Assembly (NCBI RefSeq): GCF_907164915.1
Contig: NC_061869.1
Span: 10,465,721 to 10,529,720 of the forward strand
DNA from: Impatiens glandulifera
Taxonomy: Eukaryota > Streptophyta > Magnoliopsida > Ericales > Balsaminaceae
Reading direction: 5' to 3'
DNA: 64,000 nt
In this document: positions 1 through 9,925 of the stretch, piece by piece
Layout of the letters: every line of letters begins with the position of its first letter
How positions within the stretch are numbered: position 1 is the stretch's first letter
The notes under the pieces: model-generated
Seen by the model: the letters and a program-made list of their open reading frames with translations, nothing else
Told to the model about the DNA's origin: nothing
Databases searched by the model: none
Program-made: the position numbers and the translations under genes

Positions 1-560
1 AAATAAAGTTAATAAGTCTGATTTTAAGTAAACTCTTAAATAGACAAACTTTTACGATTTTAAATTTACAATAATAAGATTTTACGATTTTACAAGTTTA
101 TAAATAATTTCGATTTTACGATTTAATACGATTTTACGTTTAAAAAACAAATTTATATTTAAAAATTAAAAATTAAAAATATTATTTATTTAAATAAATT
201 AATTTTTTATACTATTATTTATTTATTATTATTTATTTATTAATTTTATATTTAATTATATAAATTTTTTTGATACTTAATTATATATATAAATAATAAT
301 ATATAATTATTATTTTCAAATTAACTATTACGATATCAAGTAAACTCTAAATTTTACGAGTTTACAATTAACCACGATTTCACGTAAAATCTCGATTTTG
401 ACAATTTTTATGTTTTTCATTTTCAAATAATTACATACTATTTACCGCGGTTAAGCACCTAACTCCGCAACCATTTAACAATTTGACTAATATATTTTTG
501 ATATATAATAATTGATTTTTATAAAATGTACAATTATAAAATTTATTTTAATTTTATGGA
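1..560. repeat. AT-rich region with degenerate TTTTACGATTT repeats
   Basis: No gene is visible. The first 420 bases contain imperfect short repeats built on TTTTACGATTTTAC, followed by nearly pure A/T. A segment near 480-535 (ATATATTTTTGATATATAATAATTGATTTTTATAAAAT) recurs almost identically near 3440-3490 upstream of the first intact peptide gene, so this block belongs to the duplicated landscape of the peptide array. Confidence 0.5.
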
Positions 561-589
561 ACACAAAATTTGAATTTGCATAGTGCCTC

Positions 590-960
590 CCAACTCTTGG
601 GCCCGACCCTAGATAGTGAAGAACATTATTCATCCTTCTTCATGATGTTGTTATAGTAGCTGTTATCTGCTATCCTAATTCAGTAGATCAATCCATCATC
701 CTAATAAATTTGGTCTTGTTTTGAATTTGTTTCAGGAATTAGTTGAATTTGAAAATGTTAGAAACCTATTTGATTCTTGCAACAAAAACCCTTGATTTGG
801 TTTGTCCAAATTTAAAGATTGTTGCCTTGTTTAATTCCAGCAGCAAAACTAGAACAAATGAGACTGCTAATTGCTAAATTAATTAGCAGCAAATGCAGCA
901 AGAATATCTTGTTTTATTTGATTTGATTTATGGTGCAATGTTTCTATAAATTCCATTAAT
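590..960 (+). pseudogene. 3' flank relic of a lost peptide-gene copy
   Basis: This stretch matches the 3' untranslated and downstream sequence of the intact copy at 3690-4052 (compare 4070-4470). It shares the GAAGAACA..ATTCATCC start, the TTATCTGCTATCCTAAT run, the CATCATCCTAATAAATTTG run, the GTTTCAGGAATTAGTTGAAT run and the TGCTAAATTAATTAGCAGCAA run. No coding part is present upstream, so only the tail of another array member survives. The order and spacing of the shared blocks make homology certain; which copy it derives from is inference. Confidence 0.75.
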
Positions 961-1129
961 AATAAAAATTAGAATGTGGGTAATAAAATTAAATAATTTA
1001 AATAAAATTTAAACGTGAATTAAACGGTGAAGTTGGATTAAAATATATAATTTGAATAAATTAATTTAAATTAATTAATCTAAAATGCTTTGATGATCAA
1101 TTAACAAAATGTTGTTAATTTATAGTGTA

Positions 1130-1145
1130 ATTTACATGAGTTTGT

Positions 1146-1176
<31 letters not shown>

Positions 1177-1451
1177 ATGATGCTTAATTTTTAAAGTGTC
1201 CGGATTGCCGGGTAGAGAACTGTGGTTAATTTGGATATATGTGAGAGTAAATGGATACTTGAGTCGGATTGTGGGTTGACCCGCCCATAAACTTAAAACG
1301 GTTAAAAATAAAATTAAAAATGCTATAGGTATGGTTCGAACTTGCAACATAACAAAACAAGTACAACCTTTTAACCAAATAAGTTAATAACACTTTATAT
1401 TTTAAATTCAACCCAAAATTTGATAAATGCGTGACATTTTAACAATATATA

Positions 1452-1502
<51 letters not shown>

Positions 1503-1796
1503 GATGCTTAATTTTTAAAGTGTCCGGATTGTCAGGTCGAAAGTTGTGGTTAATTTGGATATACATGTGAGAGTAAATGGATACTTGAGTCAGATTATAG
1601 GTTGACCCGTCATAAAAATCTATATATATATAATGATGCTTAATTTTTAAAGTGTCCGGATTGCCGGGTCGAGAGCTGTGGTTAATTTGGATATATGTGA
1701 GAGTAAATGAATACTTGGGTCGGATTGTGAGTTGACGCGCCCATAAAATTTTTACCGTAATATTTTTTTCGTGCAAATGCACGGGATACATGCTAG
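1130..1796. mobile_element. Helitron-like repeat cluster with CTAG 3' end and TA microsatellites
   Basis: Three successive units share a core starting ATGATGCTTAATTTTTAAAGTGTCCGGATTG and running through GGTTGACCCGCCCATAAA (about 1178-1300, 1501-1615, 1633-1747). They are separated by (TA)n runs at about 1150-1178 and 1444-1501. The last unit ends with the perfect hairpin CGTGCAAATGCACG at 1770-1783, nine bases later CTAG at 1793-1796, then T. A hairpin followed closely by CTRR and a host T is the 3' signature of Helitrons. No helicase gene is present, so these would be non-autonomous. A tRNA-like stretch (about 1315-1395, minus strand) lies inside the first unit. Confidence 0.55.
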
Positions 1797-1912
1797 TTAT
1801 TATTTGTTATGATAATTAATATTATTATTAACAAATTGGAAAACTATGTAACATGTATTGAATTGTAAATGACTTAATTATTTTGGCAAACAATTACTCT
1901 ATAATGAAGAGA

Positions 1913-2093
1913 AAAACGTTAAGGTAAATGAAGAGACAAACAATGCCAGCCGTTGGTTCAAACGATGATTTTACCAGCCTCCCTGAGGTCCTGGGTTCGA
2001 GCCTGTTAGACGATATGTTCCGCGTCTGGTTAAGTGTGTTTGCGGGTTATGTTTTTAAGGGTGACTGTTGTATGTAGTTGATTTTTTTTTTAT
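1913..2093 (+). mobile_element. tRNA-related SINE-like copy
   Basis: It shares with about 4805-4960 and 43129-43315 the block CAGCCTCC.TGAGGTC.TGGGTTCGAGCC followed by CGCGTCTGGTTAA and TTGCGGGTTATG. The GGTTCGAGCC part fits a Pol III B box. The copy ends in a T run near 2080-2090. No clear target-site duplication was found here, so the assignment rests on the better-preserved copy at 43129. Confidence 0.45.
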
Positions 2094-2184
2094 GAAGTAT
2101 TACCGAGTGATACTCAAGTTTTGGATAGTTACTTTGAAACGAGTAATTTGTTTGTACATATACTTTTAGGTATAATTGAATATG

Positions 2185-2340
2185 GTACCAGGCTCATACT
2201 ATATTAATATGAGGCCGTGCTTTAAGTCTCTTACAGTCTTTCTGTTGACCATACATGGCCTCACGAGTCTTATCCAAAGATTGTCATCTTCTAATTCCTT
2301 TTTTTCTTAAATATACATGTTGGCTATCCCATAATTGAAG
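2185..2340 (+). promoter_or_regulatory. Shared promoter/leader of the peptide array (copy 1)
   Basis: The TATA-like ACTATATTAATATGAGGCC at about 2199-2215 is followed by a leader (TTAAGTCTCTTACAGTCTTTC, ACATGGCCTCACGA, CTTATCCAAAGATTGTCA). This leader is nearly identical upstream of the copies at 5562 (TATA about 5356-5367) and 27650 (TATA about 27461-27472). Conservation well beyond the coding start marks it as the array promoter; TATA function is inferred from sequence only. Confidence 0.6.
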
Positions 2341-2394
2341 ATCATAATTTAGCATTCATAAATAATCGATCCAAAATTAGTAGGAGGACTCAAA

Positions 2395-2600
2395 ATGAAG
2401 ATCATCATCAACATCTTCTTGATTCTGTTTTGGTGGGCGCATGCTGCAATACTGTGATTGCAGCTCTCGCTGATGAGCATGGCCTCCGAGGAGGCTTCAG
2501 TAATTTCAAGACCGATGGTGGTGCGAATTATGATCATAATCACGACGATGTTGTTGTTTTTGATGAGGTAAATGACGAGAATACTATTTAATGGGCAAGG
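2395..2600 (+). pseudogene. Secreted cysteine-rich peptide pseudogene (copy 1)
   Basis: The start ATGAAGATCATCATCAAC and the following 190 bases match the intact copy at 5562 closely. A one-base loss in the T run of the signal peptide (CTGTTTTGG versus CTATTTTTGG, near 2428-2434) shifts the frame and kills the protein. Homology stops near 2592 (GAGAATACTATTTAATGGG), before the processing site and cysteine tail, after which unrelated sequence follows. Promoter and leader remain intact upstream. This is a frameshifted, 3'-truncated relic; it could still be transcribed. Confidence 0.8.
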
Positions 2601-3500
2601 AACCAAGGTCTTTACCAGGTCAATGACTGCTTCAAGATTACGAATAGTCAGAAATGAATTCTAGTAATTCTTCAAGTTTTCGATTGCATAAATTCTCTTT
2701 GATTTATGCAAACTCCGATAGATTTCGGAGGACTCCGGTGGTGAGGCGGCTGATACTTGGCGTCCCAACCGAAAGAGTTTTTTTTAATGAGATATATGTT
2801 AACATGATTTTTATTGTTATAACATCTATTTTAACTTAAAACGATTATTTTTCCTATGCTGAATGAAAAAATATATCTATTATATTTTGGGTTATATATA
2901 AGTTATAATTTGATATTACTTTTTATCGAGTTTAACCACTCTTGGTTATTGACAATTTTTACCGTAATTTATAATATTTGGTATATAATATTTTTTTTGG
3001 ATACATTTTATTAATTCTTTCACTTTCCTAATTAAGTTTCATCAATAGGGTGTGCCATAAAAATATAAATTGCATAATAAAATCAACATAAAAGACATAC
3101 TTAACTGAGGCCCGCACATATCAAACTTTTTAAACAATAATGTTCTATAAATGATTTGATCAAAAAAATAATTTGCAAAATATTCTGTTTGACATTTCCA
3201 TTAGATTTATCCGATCGATTATTCATTTGTTTTTTCAAATTTTTTTTGTTTTTTCATGTTCATCCCAAATATTTTCAAACCCATTCAATTCATGTTGGCA
3301 TAAGTTTTTCTTTTTCAAATAATCGTTTGATTATTTAAAATGAAAATGAACTTATTTATTTTGATATTTTTAATTTTTGTAAAAACATTGCGTTATTCTC
3401 GTATAGAGTGTTCTTACGTGTAACTAATCCTCACGGGTTAGAATTGATTAATATATTTTTAGTATACAATAATTGATTTTTATAAAATAAATGAAGAATA
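2600..3500. other. Non-coding AT-rich interval
   Basis: No supported gene. Short open frames here have no recognisable domain. The only structure noted is the segment near 3440-3490 shared with 480-535. It lies between pseudogene copy 1 and intact copy 2. Confidence 0.5.
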
Positions 3501-3689
3501 TGTTATGAGGGCCAACTAATATGTTTAATTAAGTCTGGAATTTTTTGTCTGTATCAGTTCTGTCGGTCGACCATAGATGTCCTCATAGTTGTTATCCAAA
3601 GAAAGATTGTTCCTTTTTCTCATATATTTATAGTTGGTTATCTGAAAATTGAAGATCATAATCATTAATTAGAAAGAGGGTGGCTCAAA

Positions 3690-4052
3690 ATGAAGATCAT
3701 CATCTTCTTGATTCTGTTTTTTGTGGGTTTATGCTGCAATATTGCTGTAATTGCAGCTCCCGCAGATGAACATGGTCTCCACCAAGTGGGTTTCAGCAAT
3801 TTCACGACCGATCATAAACACAATGATGATGATGTTGTTGGTGTTGTTGATGATGAGAATTGGCGATTATGGGACGAGAAAGAGGAGTTCTTGATGGAAT
3901 CAGAAGTGAGTCGGAGGATTCTGGCTCAGAATGATGGTACTGCTGATACTGCAACTTCGAAACCCGGACCCTATTGTAATGCTTTAAGGACCTGCGATTG
4001 CATTGATGGACCTAAATGTAGCAAATGCAATCCCAGATGCATTAGTAACTGA
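3690..4052 (+). CDS. Small secreted cysteine-rich peptide precursor (copy 2)
   Basis: A 120-residue, single-exon protein. Residues 1 to about 23 form a hydrophobic signal peptide (MKIIIFLILFFVGLCC...). An acidic propeptide follows, with an Asp run and EKEEFLMESEVS, then the dibasic site RRIL at 75-78. The tail carries six cysteines (96, 102, 104, 110, 113, 117) spaced C-x5-C-x-C-x5-C-x2-C-x3-C around the core CDCIDGPKC. The layout of signal peptide, FLMESE-type linker and RRxL site resembles RALF precursors, which are cut by a site-1 subtilase. The mature part lacks the RALF YISY and GASYY motifs, so it is not a canonical RALF. The likely role is a secreted apoplastic peptide; signalling or defence is inference. 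The start is chosen because the ATG follows a shared leader and opens the signal peptide. The 3' flank (4053-4470) recurs at 590-960 and about 25925-26350. Confidence 0.8.
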   Translation: MKIIIFLILFFVGLCCNIAVIAAPADEHGLHQVGFSNFTTDHKHNDDDVVGVVDDENWRLWDEKEEFLMESEVSRRILAQNDGTADTATSKPGPYCNALRTCDCIDGPKCSKCNPRCISN

Positions 4053-4719
4053 TAACCCATTATAAGGAACTTGATCCATGAAGAACAGTATTCATCCATC
4101 TTCTTCTTCTTCTTGATGTTATCTGCTATCCTAATCCATTAGATCGATCCATCATCCTAATAAATTTGTGTGTGTTTTCATATATTATGCATGACCTCAA
4201 CTTGGTCTTGTTTTGAATTTGTGAATTGATTGATGATCCAACAGTGTATTACTTTGACTTCCTAGATTTGTTTCAGGAATTAGTTGAATATGAAAATGTT
4301 AGAAACCTATTTGATTCCTTTAACAAAAACCCTTGATTTGGTTTGTCCTAAATCCTAATATACTTGTTTGATTCAAGCAGCAAAGAGCAGAACAAATGAG
4401 GCTACTAATTGCTAAATTAATTAGCAGCAATTGCAGCAAGAATATTTCATTTGATTTGATTTGTTGGGCAATGTTTATAGAGATCAAGTAACATGATTAT
4501 AATTAATTGAATAAGATGCATACAATTATGCAAGTATCTTCGTTGAGAAATTCTCAGTCATTATAAAAGTAGAAATTATTTTTTTTGAGTGCTTATGTTT
4601 TTCATAAACTAAAACATAAGATCCAACCATAGAAATCAGTATAAGTCCAAATAGAAAACTAAAGCAAAAAGTCATCATATGAATATTTTCAAAAATGTGT
4701 AATACTAAGAAGAAACTAT

Positions 4720-4970
4720 AGATCCTCTCTTCTAGCCGAGCGACAAGTCGGCAACAAAAGGTGGATATCTCAGTCTTCCTGAGATATTGGGTTCTCATCT
4801 TTTATCATCTCTTCTAGCCTAGGCTCAACAAATTATAAATATTCTCAGCCTCCATGAGGTCTTGGTTTGAGTCCTTCAGGTTGTAAGTTCTGCGCCTGGT
4901 TAAATGTTTAAATGTGTTTTGCGGGCTATATACTTAACCCGTTATCCCATTTTTTTTTAAAGAAGAAACT
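4720..4970 (+). mobile_element. Tandem SINE-like fragments
   Basis: Two starts of the TCTCTTCTAGCC type (about 4726 and 4809) are each followed by a CTCAG..CTTCC/CTCC.TGAG motif. The second continues with GGTCTTGGTTTGAGTCC (B-box-like), GCGCCTGGTTAAATG and TTTGCGGGCTATA, then a T-rich end. It matches the SINE at 43129. The first fragment is truncated. No clean target duplication was seen. Confidence 0.45.
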
Positions 4971-5069
4971 ATAGTTTATCTATTAGTTGTGTCACAAAAT
5001 CGAACATTGGTTAACAATGAAGATATCTTTTGAATATTCTGCCAAACAACTTTTGAGTAGAGATAAAAA

Positions 5070-5555
5070 AAAAAGTTGAAGAATTGATGTAACGTTTATC
5101 ATTTGAATGCTTAGTAAGTTAATATATATGTAAAAGGATTATTATTTTAAGTTGTGCGTGTCTGAAATTTTCTCGAATATTATTTTGTTGAAAATAGAAT
5201 CGATAACTCACTTAATTTTATATTATCAGGGTAACTGTTACATGGAGTTTCCTTGATACTCAAGTCTTTGGGTAGTTATTTTGAAACGAATAATTTATCG
5301 ACTTTTAGGCATTATTGCATATGTTATGAGGCCCCCATGTGCATTAATCGATATACTATATTAATATGAGGCCCTGCTTTAAGTCTCTTATAGTCTTTCG
5401 GTTGACCCATACATGGCCTCACGGATTCTTATCCAAAGATTGTCACCTTCTAATTCTTTTTTGCTTAAATATACATGTTGGCTATCCCATAATTGAAGAT
5501 CATAATTAAGCATTCATAAATTATTGATCCAAAATTAGGAGGAGAAGGAGAAGGA
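5070..5555 (+). promoter_or_regulatory. Promoter and leader of peptide copy 3
   Basis: Contains the TATA-like ACTATATTAATATGAGGCC at about 5355-5373 and the array leader down to a GGAGGAGAAGGAGAAGGACTC run just before the ATG. About 450 bases, from TTAGTAAGTTAAT to the leader, are also found upstream of copy 6 (about 26945-27640), interrupted there by roughly 240 extra bases. No regulatory motif beyond the TATA could be supported. Confidence 0.6.
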
Positions 5556-5561
5556 CTCAAA

Positions 5562-5936
5562 ATGAAGATCATCACCAACATCTTCTTGATTCTATTTTTG
5601 GTGGGCGCATGCTGCAATACTGTGATTGCAGCTCTCGCTGATAAGCATGGCCTCCGAGGAGGCTTCGATAATTTCAAGACCGATGGTGGTGCGAATTATG
5701 ATCATAAACACGACGATGTTGCTGTTGTTGATGATGAGGTGATTGACAAGAATACTATTTATGAGGAGGAGGAGAAGTACTTGATGGAGTCAAAAGTGAG
5801 TCGAAAGATTCTCGCTCAGTCGGGTGGTACTGGTAATTCAGGACCTATTTGTAGTTCAAAGAGGATCTGCGATTGTTTTAATGGGCCTAAATGTGGTAAA
5901 TGCAAACCAAACGATCCCAAATGCATTCATGATTAG
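5562..5936 (+). CDS. Small secreted cysteine-rich peptide precursor (copy 3)
   Basis: A 124-residue, single-exon member of the array. The signal peptide spans about 1-24 (ends ...VIAALA). The acidic propeptide has EEEEKYLMESKVS, and the processing site is RKIL at 81-84, a change from RRIL in the sister copies. The tail has six cysteines (97, 103, 105, 111, 114, 121): C-x5-C-x-C-x5-C-x2-C-x6-C, with a lengthened last loop (KPNDPK). The shared core is CDCFNGPKC. It carries the best-preserved array promoter. The function is unknown; a secreted peptide ligand or antimicrobial peptide is inferred from the architecture. The R-to-K change is conservative but could alter cleavage. Confidence 0.8.
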   Translation: MKIITNIFLILFLVGACCNTVIAALADKHGLRGGFDNFKTDGGANYDHKHDDVAVVDDEVIDKNTIYEEEEKYLMESKVSRKILAQSGGTGNSGPICSSKRICDCFNGPKCGKCKPNDPKCIHD

Positions 5937-6500
5937 TAATAAGGACCATCTATGGAAAACATAACAACTACTTCTCATATATTGTGTTGTTGTACTATCT
6001 ATCTATCTAGTAGATTCATCATCCTAAAGATGAATCGATCTATTGTATCGTATCGTTTTCATTCGTCATGTCCGACCTCAATTTGGTTTTCTTCTTGAAT
6101 TCACAAATTGATTGAATAAGATTGGATCGGATTTGTTGGTTTAAAAATTTATGCTCTACATGTGAAATATAAATGTGTTTTACAATCCTATTTGATTCCT
6201 TCAGCAAATTTGCCTTGTTTTGGTTTGTTTTTTTTAAATATAAAGGCAGACCTTGTTTGATTCCAGCAACAAAAGGTAGAACAAATGAAGGAATTGCAGC
6301 AAGACCTTGGTTGATTTAATTCTCAGTTCAATGTTTATAGCAAAATTAACATGATTATTGACAGTCAATAATCCAGAATTATACATTTTATCTCAAGTAT
6401 TTTTCCCAAAAAAAAAGAAAAGAAGACGAGTTCTAAATTTCAAAATATTTCAAAAAACAGCAAAATTAATGATAAGAGATCATACCAATCAGTCAGTTTG
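5937..6500. other. 3' flank of peptide copy 3
   Basis: No gene. Downstream sequence shared in pieces with the other copies (for example CAGCAAATTTGCCTTGTTTTGG, CAGCAACAAAAGGTAGAACAAATGA). It runs up to the left terminal inverted repeat of the MULE-like element. Confidence 0.5.
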
Positions 6501-7040
6501 AACTGATTGTCAATTTTACACACCAATTTGTAACAAGGTGTCAAATTTATTCATTAAGTATTAAAATTTTATTAATATATATTAACTTAACAAAAAAGTA
6601 TCAAATTTATTTAAAATAATAGAAATGTTAAACGGAGTTAAAAAATTTGCCATATGTAATATCCACCTATTTTATTTATTTATTTTTAATTTAAATTACT
6701 TTAATTCTTTTTCATTCAAACAAAATATCTAAACTTTTTCTTATCCATTTTTTCTCTCTTTACCCCCTCACAATTATCCATTTTTTCTAACTATTCCCTC
6801 TTCATCTATTCATCGCTAATATGAGTTATTTATTTTTCTAAAATCTCTATAATGTTCACGAACACCAGGAATTAAAATTGATCTGATAGAGTATGAGTTA
6901 CTACAATAAAGATTAAATTATGAAATAATTAACTAATTATCCATAAAGATATTTTCTTTCTCTACTTTTTCTAGAAAATTAAAGAATTAGCTATGTCACG
7001 TCAGATAATAATATTGTGACGGAAGAACAACCAGATGGCT

Positions 7041-7504
7041 AGGGGTGTTCATCGGTTCGATTTTTGGGTTATTCGTTTGAATTCGTTTTTTTTTAACTAG
7101 CATAACTCAAAATAAATTCGTTTTTTTTTAACTAGCATAACTCAAAATAAATTAAATTGGCCAGGAATTGAACCCAAGGTCTATACCATGGCAGAGTACT
7201 ATTCTACCACTACACCACTGGTGCTTTCATTTTTTATCATTATTATTAAAAGTTGAATTTAAAATATTATAATTTGATTATTTTGAACATTTTCTTAAAC
7301 TAAGTTTGGAAAAATAAATAATAAAAAATGAATTCGGTTTGGTTTTCGAGTTGAAACTCAAACTCGAAAACCAATTCGAAAACCGTATTTGAATTCGAAT
7401 TTGTTTGAAATTCGATTCGAAAACCGAAAATGAAATTCGAATTCGGTTTATTCGAATTCGGTCGGTCGAATATTCGGTTCAGATCAAATATTGAACACCC
7501 CTCT
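7041..7504. mobile_element. MITE-like element with GGGGTGTTCA termini
   Basis: Begins GGGGTGTTCATCGGTTCG and ends TATTGAACACCCCT, an imperfect terminal inverted repeat, with CTA on both sides as a possible 3-bp target duplication. The interior is rich in GAATTCGAA and TTCGGTTTTCG palindromic motifs. The right half (7320-7500) is nearly identical to 10800-10985, showing a family. A tRNA-Gly-derived insert sits in its left half. The superfamily is not certain. Confidence 0.6.
7085..7224 (-). mobile_element. tRNA-Gly-derived SINE-like insert
   Basis: On the minus strand from 7224, GCACCAGTGGTGTAGTGGTA matches the acceptor 5' strand and D arm of plant tRNA-Gly. It is followed by an anticodon arm with GCC and a T arm GGGTTCAATTCC (B box). 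The expected 3' acceptor strand (CTGGTGC) is absent; instead the sequence runs into AATTTATTTTGAGTTATG..TTAAAAAAAAACG, present twice in tandem (about 35 bases each). It is therefore not a working tRNA but a tRNA-headed retroposon or a truncated tRNA copy. Confidence 0.6.
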
Positions 7505-7880
7505 AGGTGGCCAAAAAACTGTGACGGCAATGAGGGTGGCGGAACAGCCGATGAAGTGTCTGAGATGCGATTCTGTGAACACGAAATTATGTTACTACAA
7601 CAACTACAGCCTCACGCAGCCGAGGCATTTCTGCAAGACTCGTAGAAGGTACTGGAGAAAAGGTGGGGCCCTCCGTAGTGTACCGATAGGTGGCGACTGT
7701 TGGTAAAACAAAAAAATGAAATCCTGATCTAAACTTTCAAACATAGCTAATTCCAAAGATTTCGGCGATTCTTCATCATATATGATTAATGGTGGGTTAA
7801 AATTCTTCCATATCATTAATGAGATTAATGAGATCCCACCTACTATGAATTTCAGTCTTTCATTTCATAATAATTACTCA
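7505..7880 (+). pseudogene. Dof zinc-finger gene fragment, inactivated
   Basis: The frame from 7491 encodes a Dof domain: KCLRCDS, then YYNNYSLTQPRHFCKT, RRYWRKGG, LRSVPIGG. Dof proteins are plant transcription factors with one C2C2 finger of the form CxxC-x21-CxxC. Here the fourth cysteine is replaced (HFCKTR where HFCKxC is expected). The basic stretch after the finger is cut by TAA at 7704-7706, where a Lys codon would be expected. No N-terminal exon or full C-terminus is present. It lies inside the MULE-like element, just right of the MITE, suggesting capture of a host exon followed by decay. Confidence 0.8.
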
Positions 7881-8499
7881 TATTAAAGATGAATAGAGGA
7901 AAACAACAGTTAGAAGAAAATGAAGAGTTTGGAGTAAAGATAGAGAAAAAATGGAATAAAAAAAATTTAAATATATTTTGTTTGAATGAAAAAGAATTAA
8001 AGTAATGTAAATTAAAAATAAATAAAAATATATGGATATTACACGTGGAAATTTTTTAACTCCGTTTAACATTTTCGTTATTTTAAATAAATTTGACACT
8101 TTTTAACAAGTTAATGTATATAAATAGAATTTTGATACTTAATAAGTAAATTTGACAAATTTATATAATTTAATGTGTAAAATTGACATTTTCCCGTTTA
8201 GTGTTTTTATTTTCTCTAACTCATGAGCTTCTTTCAATCATTTTAATCATGTCGAGTTGTTTTAATAATCAAATATAGAAAAATCATTCATAAACAATGA
8301 AGCACTAATAATTATAAACAATATGTGTTTTTTTTTATTTCCATAAATAAAAAACAGGGAAGGCGACGCATAGCTAGACCCCTAAATGTTTATTTGAAAA
8401 GCGACGTCTCTCCATATGGGTCCACTCAACCAATAGAGTTATTGTGATTTGTGATGAATGATAATCGATATATATAGAAAATAAGAGTTGGTTTTGTAA

Positions 8500-8706
8500 T
8501 TGCATATGTTATGGGCTGGGGGAGGGGCCAGACAGGCAGGCAGCTTTATGTGCATTATTAATCAAAATACTATATGTTAAATTAAGAGCCCCTTTATATA
8601 TGTGACGGTCTAAACATACATGGCTTCACGATTCTTATCCAAAGATTATATATCCTCTTCAAATTCCCATTTGATCTATAATTGGTTAAATAGAAAAGAA
8701 CTCAAA
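8500..8706 (+). promoter_or_regulatory. Promoter and leader of peptide copy 4
   Basis: A diverged array promoter: ACTATATGTTAAATTAAGAGCCCC near 8570, then ACATACATGGCTTCACGATTCTTATCCAAAGATTAT. The leader then diverges from copies 1, 3 and 6 (AAATTCCCATTTGATCTATAATTGG). An upstream in-frame ATG at 8620 lies in this leader and is not used as the start here. Confidence 0.5.
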
Positions 8707-9045
8707 ATGAAGATCACGGTCTTGATTCTGTTGTTGGTGGGCGCATGCTACAATATTGCTATTGAAGCTCTCGCGGATGAGCAAGACCTCCATCGCGAGA
8801 GCTTCAGCAACTTCACGACTGATGGTGGCACGAATCATGATCATGATACTATTTATGAAGAGGAGGAGTTCTTGATGGAGTCAGAAGTGAGTCGGAGGAT
8901 TCTCACTCAGTCATGTGTTAATGGTATTTCTAGTATAGGAACTTCGAAAACTGAACCCGCTTGTAATGCTGAAAAGATATGCGATTGCATTAATGGGCCA
9001 AAATGTGTCGAAAGAGGGATTAGTAACGGTTGTTCTGAATTATAG
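8707..9045 (+). CDS. Small secreted cysteine-rich peptide precursor (copy 4)
   Basis: 112 residues from the ATG at 8707, chosen because it opens the signal peptide (MKITVLILLLVGACYN) at the position conserved in all copies. The in-frame ATG at 8620 would add 29 residues from the conserved leader and bury the signal peptide. The acidic propeptide has EEEEFLMESEVS, with RRIL at 63-66. Tail cysteines are at 70, 86, 92, 94, 100 and 109. Compared with copies 2 and 3, the fifth position is lost, the last loop is longer (C-x8-C), and an extra Cys appears right after the processing site. The core is CDCINGPKC. Coding and 3' flanks are closest to copy 6 (27650). Confidence 0.78.
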   Translation: MKITVLILLLVGACYNIAIEALADEQDLHRESFSNFTTDGGTNHDHDTIYEEEEFLMESEVSRRILTQSCVNGISSIGTSKTEPACNAEKICDCINGPKCVERGISNGCSEL

Positions 9046-9843
9046 ACCAGTACTGGCATTAGTGACAATCCATGAAGAACAGGACCAATTACTGCCTGCA
9101 TATATTGTTAATTTTTCATATCTTGTTGTTGTTGTACTAGCTGCTATAGTTTTTATCATACCATGGATCGATCTATTGTCTTGTTTTTAAATATTATGTC
9201 CAATCTTGACTTGGTTTTCGTTTTTATTTCCCGAATAAAATGAAGATGTGAAATTGTATTATTGACTTTGCAGATTTGTTTGAGGAATTATAGTAAATTT
9301 GATTCAGTTTATCAGACCTTATTTACATTATTAAATATAATTCATTTTATTTTAATATCTAACATTAGGTATGTTTGAGCTCAATTTATTTATTTTTATA
9401 GTTATAATAATATTTAATAATTAATCATAAAAAATATATTAAATTAATTTTAAATATTAAAAAATTATTTAAATTAAAAAATAATCTAATTTAAAATAAA
9501 TTTTATTAATATATAATTTTAAATATATATATATATATATATAAGTTTTTATTATATGATTTATTTCGTATATATTTTTTATTGTCTATTTTTTTATCTA
9601 TTATTTAATTTATTTATTATAAAAGTTTATAAAATTTAATTTATTAATCAATTTTAACAATTATAAAACTAAAAACTATATAATATTTTTAATCTCTATA
9701 ACTAACTTGTAAATCTCTAATCTTATTGTTTCTTTAGTTTATTATGTGTAATCTATATAAAACAAATTATAATTAGTGATATAATTATTGTTTTTAAAAA
9801 TAATATTATAATATTTTAAATAATAAATAAAAATAAAATGAAG

Positions 9844-9925
<82 letters not shown>

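Larger units (their letters stand above)
6502..8195. mobile_element. MULE-like element with long terminal inverted repeats carrying a Dof fragment
   Basis: The left arm (about 6502-6845) is the reverse complement of the right arm (about 7878-8195) over roughly 310-330 bases. The arms share GTCAATTTTACACA at the ends, then TCAAATTTATTTAAAATAA, ATGTTAAACGGAGTTAAAAAATTT and TTTAATTCTTTTTCATTCAAACAAAAT. Long, low-identity TIRs enclosing about 1 kb with a host gene fragment and no transposase match the Pack-MULE plan. The outermost left bases have diverged and I could not find a convincing 9-bp target duplication. Inside are an inverted-repeat element (7041-7504) and a Dof pseudogene. It sits between peptide copies 3 and 4. 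Confidence 0.7.

Noticed and set aside
1132..1791. Three minus-strand frames with YIYIYIY stretches
   Set aside because: They translate (TA)n and the Helitron-like repeat units; no domain or conservation.
3690..4052. Naming the secreted peptides as RALFs or defensins
   Set aside because: The precursor linker is RALF-like, but the mature tail lacks RALF signature motifs and the Cys spacing is not that of plant defensins.
8620..8706. 29-residue N-terminal extension of peptide copy 4
   Set aside because: The extension comes from the conserved leader, puts 29 residues before the signal peptide and is absent in the other copies.
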